From Thalassotalea ponticola (GTDB lineage Bacteria; Pseudomonadota; Gammaproteobacteria; Enterobacterales; Alteromonadaceae): a stretch of 64,000 nt of DNA. The stretch covers positions 2,976,001 to 3,040,000 of the forward strand of contig NZ_CP166871.1 of NCBI RefSeq assembly GCF_041379045.1. Direction: 5' to 3'. Below are positions 61,552 to 64,000 of this stretch, piece after piece. The notes beneath the pieces are model-generated. The model did not search any database. It was given only the letters and a program-made list of their open reading frames with translations, and had not been told where the DNA came from. The number at the start of each line of letters is the position of its first letter. The first letter of the stretch is position 1. A program made the translations under genes and the position numbers.

Positions 61552-61743
61552 TTAGGGCTTGAATACGCCAATCACGGTCTCGTCATCACGTGTTTGCGGT
61601 GCAACTTGTTCATCGGGTTGAGTCATTAACATATTACAGGCAACACAGGTTACTTTTTCTACGCCGTCTTCTTTATACAGCGCTAGAGTGTCAACCTTTT
61701 TACATTCTGGGCAGGTAGCGCCAGCAATAAATCGTTTTTTCAT
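61552..61743 (-). CDS. yheV: YheV-family small zinc-ribbon protein
   Basis: 63 residues from the ATG at 61743 (MKKRFIAGATCPECKKVDTL); a TTG two codons upstream is in frame. Two Cys pairs (CPEC near residue 11 and CVAC near residue 32) would bind zinc. The C-terminal DDETVIGVFKP is family-typical. Function unknown; adjacent to yheS as in E. coli. Confidence 0.85.
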   Translation of the reverse strand: MKKRFIAGATCPECKKVDTLALYKEDGVEKVTCVACNMLMTQPDEQVAPQTRDDETVIGVFKP

Positions 61744-61815
61744 ATTCAAGCTAAAATACCATGTTACATTGCGCGTATTTTATCGTGTTTAGCGACCGAG
61801 AAAAAGGATTAAAGT

Positions 61816-63717
61816 TTGATCAAAGCATCACAAATCACCTTAGACAGAGGCGTCAAGACTCTTATCAGCGACTCGAGTTTTACCATATACCCAGGTCACA
61901 AAGTTGGTTTAGTAGGCAAAAATGGCTGCGGTAAATCCTCGCTTTTTGCGGCCATACTAGGACAACTGCAAGTAGACAAAGGCAACTTAGACATCCCCAA
62001 ACAATGGGCTGTTGCGACGGTAAAACAAGAAACACCAGCGCTAATACAAAGCGCCATCGATTATGTCATTGACGGCGATCAGCAATTCAGAGCTTTGGAA
62101 AAACAGTTATCATCGGCACGACAAGCGAATAACGGCGCCCTCGAAGCGACGTTACTCGACCAAATCGACGCCATAAATGGCTACTCTCTCAATGCGCGTG
62201 CAGGCGAGTTACTGCACGGTCTAGGTTTTACTCAGGACCAACTCACTGAGCCTGTTAAAAGTTTTTCCGGTGGTTGGCGGATGCGTTTAAACTTAGCTCA
62301 AGCACTGATAAGTCGAGCCGATTTGATGTTGCTCGACGAACCAACTAACCACTTAGATTTAGATGCTGTCCTTTGGTTACAAAAGTGGTTAAATCGCTAC
62401 CAAGGTACCCTAGTGCTCATTTCTCACGACCGCGACTTCCTTGACGCTGTGGTTAACGAAGTACTGCATATAGAGCATGCGACGGCGAAACTATACAACG
62501 GCAATTATTCCGCGTTTGAGCGCCAGCGAGCCGAACACCTTGCCCAGCAAGACGCAATGTATCAAAAGCAAGTAAAAGAACGGCAACAGTTAACGGCGTT
62601 TGTCGATAGATTTCGCGCCAAAGCATCGAAAGCCAAACAAGCACAAAGTCGCCTGAAACGCTTAGAAAAATTACCCGACTTAACGCCGGCCCACGTTGAC
62701 AGCCAATTTAGTTTTGAGTTCAGCAATCCGTCGTATATGCCATACCCTTTGTTGTCGCTTGAAAACAGTGATTGTGGTTATGGCGACGAGGCAAAAATTT
62801 TATCTCAAGTATCGCTCAATTTAGTACCCGGCAGTCGCATTGGTTTACTCGGTCGCAATGGCGCTGGTAAATCAACACTGATCAAATCGCTCGCCGGCGA
62901 GTTGGCGCTAATGTCAGGTACTCGCTTTAGCGCTCAAGAGCTCAATATTGGCTATTTTTCTCAACACCAGTTAGAGCAACTGCACACTCTTGATACCGCT
63001 GTTAATCAGGTGTTACTTGCGCACCCGAGCTTAACCGAGCAACAAGCGCGTAATCACTTAGGTCGCTTTGGCTTTAGTGGCGATCAAGCGTTGAGTGTTA
63101 TTGATACCATGTCAGGTGGTGAAAAAGCGCGTTTGGTTCTCGCTTTAATCGTACTCGATCAACCTCAATTGCTATTACTCGATGAACCGACAAACCATTT
63201 AGATTTGGAAATGCGTCAAGCACTGGTGCTGGCCTTGCAGAATTTTAATGGCGCAATCATTCTCATCGCCCACGATCGCTATTTACTCGAATCGTGTGTT
63301 GATGAGTTCTATTTAGTTGGTCAAGGCTTAGTACAACCATTTGATGGCGACATTGACGACTATCAAAAATGGTTAGACGACGACAAAAAGGCGCTGCAAA
63401 GTAAGCAAAACCCTACCGACAACGTCGATAAGGTAGATAAAAAAGAACAACGTCGCTTACAGGCTGAATTACGCAAAAAAGCCGCTCCGTTAAAGAAGCA
63501 AGCCGATAAGCTTGAACAACAAATCGAATCGTGGCAGCAATCACTCGACGAAATCGAACAGCAAATGGCAGATCCGGCTACCTACGACGAGCAAAACAAA
63601 GACAAACTCAGCCAACTGTTGAAGCAACAATCTGAGCTAAAACCAAAACTCGAACAAGCTGAAGAAACCTGGATGACGTTACTCGAGCAAATTGAGGATA
63701 TCATGGCAGCCGAGTAG
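61816..63717 (+). CDS. yheS: ABC-F family ATPase, YheS-type
   Basis: 633 residues (E. coli YheS 637) from a TTG start at 61816 preceded by AAGGA; no ATG nearby fits the conserved N-terminus IKASQITLDRGVKTLI. Two ABC domains: Walker A GKNGCGKSS and GRNGAGKST, signatures SFSGGWRMR and MSGGEKARL, Walker B LMLLDEPTNHLD and LLLLDEPTNHLD, joined by the ABC-F linker (about residues 235-300). A coiled-coil C-terminal tail (about 530-630) follows. No membrane domain; acts on the ribosome as a translation factor. Confidence 0.94.
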   Translation: MIKASQITLDRGVKTLISDSSFTIYPGHKVGLVGKNGCGKSSLFAAILGQLQVDKGNLDIPKQWAVATVKQETPALIQSAIDYVIDGDQQFRALEKQLSSARQANNGALEATLLDQIDAINGYSLNARAGELLHGLGFTQDQLTEPVKSFSGGWRMRLNLAQALISRADLMLLDEPTNHLDLDAVLWLQKWLNRYQGTLVLISHDRDFLDAVVNEVLHIEHATAKLYNGNYSAFERQRAEHLAQQDAMYQKQVKERQQLTAFVDRFRAKASKAKQAQSRLKRLEKLPDLTPAHVDSQFSFEFSNPSYMPYPLLSLENSDCGYGDEAKILSQVSLNLVPGSRIGLLGRNGAGKSTLIKSLAGELALMSGTRFSAQELNIGYFSQHQLEQLHTLDTAVNQVLLAHPSLTEQQARNHLGRFGFSGDQALSVIDTMSGGEKARLVLALIVLDQPQLLLLDEPTNHLDLEMRQALVLALQNFNGAIILIAHDRYLLESCVDEFYLVGQGLVQPFDGDIDDYQKWLDDDKKALQSKQNPTDNVDKVDKKEQRRLQAELRKKAAPLKKQADKLEQQIESWQQSLDEIEQQMADPATYDEQNKDKLSQLLKQQSELKPKLEQAEETWMTLLEQIEDIMAAE

Positions 63718-63805
63718 TGGTTATTTCGTCGATATATAGACAAAGTCGGCAGATGTTGTGCAAAACCGACTATTCTTAAAAAGACAATTTTGATGGAGCA
63801 TTAAA

Positions 63806-64000
63806 ATGAAACTGTTACATACAAGTGTGTTGCCGATTGCATTATTGGCTTTGACAGCCTGCCAAGAGGCGACGAATACCAGCGCCCCGGCAGAAAGCGC
63901 ACCACTAATCGGTTCTGTTTGGAACTTGGTTGAACTTGCAGGCAATCCCGAATCAACCGGTGATGAGGGCAAAACGATCTTTGTTGAATTTAACCAAGAA
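63806..64000 (+). CDS. META-domain lipoprotein (partial, C-terminus outside window)
   Basis: 65 codons visible. MKLLHTSVLPIALLALTACQ is a lipoprotein signal with LTAC lipobox. After a Ser/Ala linker, IGSVWNLVELAGNP matches the start of META/HslJ-like domains found in heat-shock-associated and protease-inhibitor-like periplasmic proteins. It is cut off by the window end, so domain content beyond this is unknown. Confidence 0.7.
   Translation, partial: MKLLHTSVLPIALLALTACQEATNTSAPAESAPLIGSVWNLVELAGNPESTGDEGKTIFVEFNQE

Overview
This window is a chromosomal stretch of a gammaproteobacterium, most likely a marine Alteromonadales (Colwelliaceae- or Pseudoalteromonas-like). The basis is E. coli-type gene orders (murB-birA-tRNA-tufB-secE-nusG-rplKAJL-rpoBC; fkpA-slyX-yheV-yheS), FabR, Rsd and SlyX, moderate-to-low GC, and family-level protein resemblance. 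Genus is inference; no search was run. It holds about 54 protein genes, five tRNAs, many terminators and promoters, and a family of short hairpin repeats.

Layout. (1) 1-5.1 kb: S10 ribosomal operon on the minus strand (rpsJ to rpsQ, cut by the window edge) with a 260-nt structured leader and a strong promoter. (2) 5.2-32.2 kb: mixed genes that separate the S10 operon from the str operon: uvrA, fadH, a YjiH-type membrane protein, trmA, the divergent fabR/desaturase pair, a histidine phosphatase, a small lipoprotein, mscS, an extra tuf gene divergent from a second EF-G gene (fusA2), an SPFH protein, a TonB-dependent receptor, an ArsR regulator, an RND efflux pair and an S9 peptidase. (3) 32.3-36.8 kb: str operon rpsL-rpsG-fusA-tufA. 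(4) 37-50.5 kb: rpoC, rpoB, rplL, rplJ, rplA, rplK, a TauE/SafE permease, nusG, secE, tRNA-Trp. (5) 51-54.1 kb: a plus-strand lipoprotein, tufB and tRNA-Thr/Gly/Tyr/Thr. (6) 54.2-58.2 kb: coaX, birA, murB, hemE. (7) 58.3-64 kb: a candidate small RNA, S1/P1-type nuclease, rsd, fkpA, slyX, yheV, yheS and the start of a META-domain lipoprotein.

Most of the window encodes the transcription and translation machinery: RNA polymerase beta and beta-prime, NusG, SecE, 16 ribosomal proteins, three EF-Tu genes for one identical protein, and two EF-G genes. Expected autoregulatory leaders are present for the S10 and L10 operons. Recognisable operators sit at the desaturase (FabR), fadH (PsrA-like) and the TonB receptor (Fur-like).

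The most unusual content is a family of ~48-51 bp hairpin units beside two of the three tuf genes (17.43-17.79 kb and 52.01-52.2 kb) and upstream of the S10 promoter (5.31-5.36 kb). Each unit has a short palindrome around a central GGA, then a stem whose sequence differs between units but stays paired, closed by a loop containing GGAGCA. In the tuf-linked arrays the units interrupt a dead duplicate of the tuf 3' end, and one unit is nested inside the loop of another. Comparing the two arrays shows presence/absence of whole units, which looks like recent mobility.
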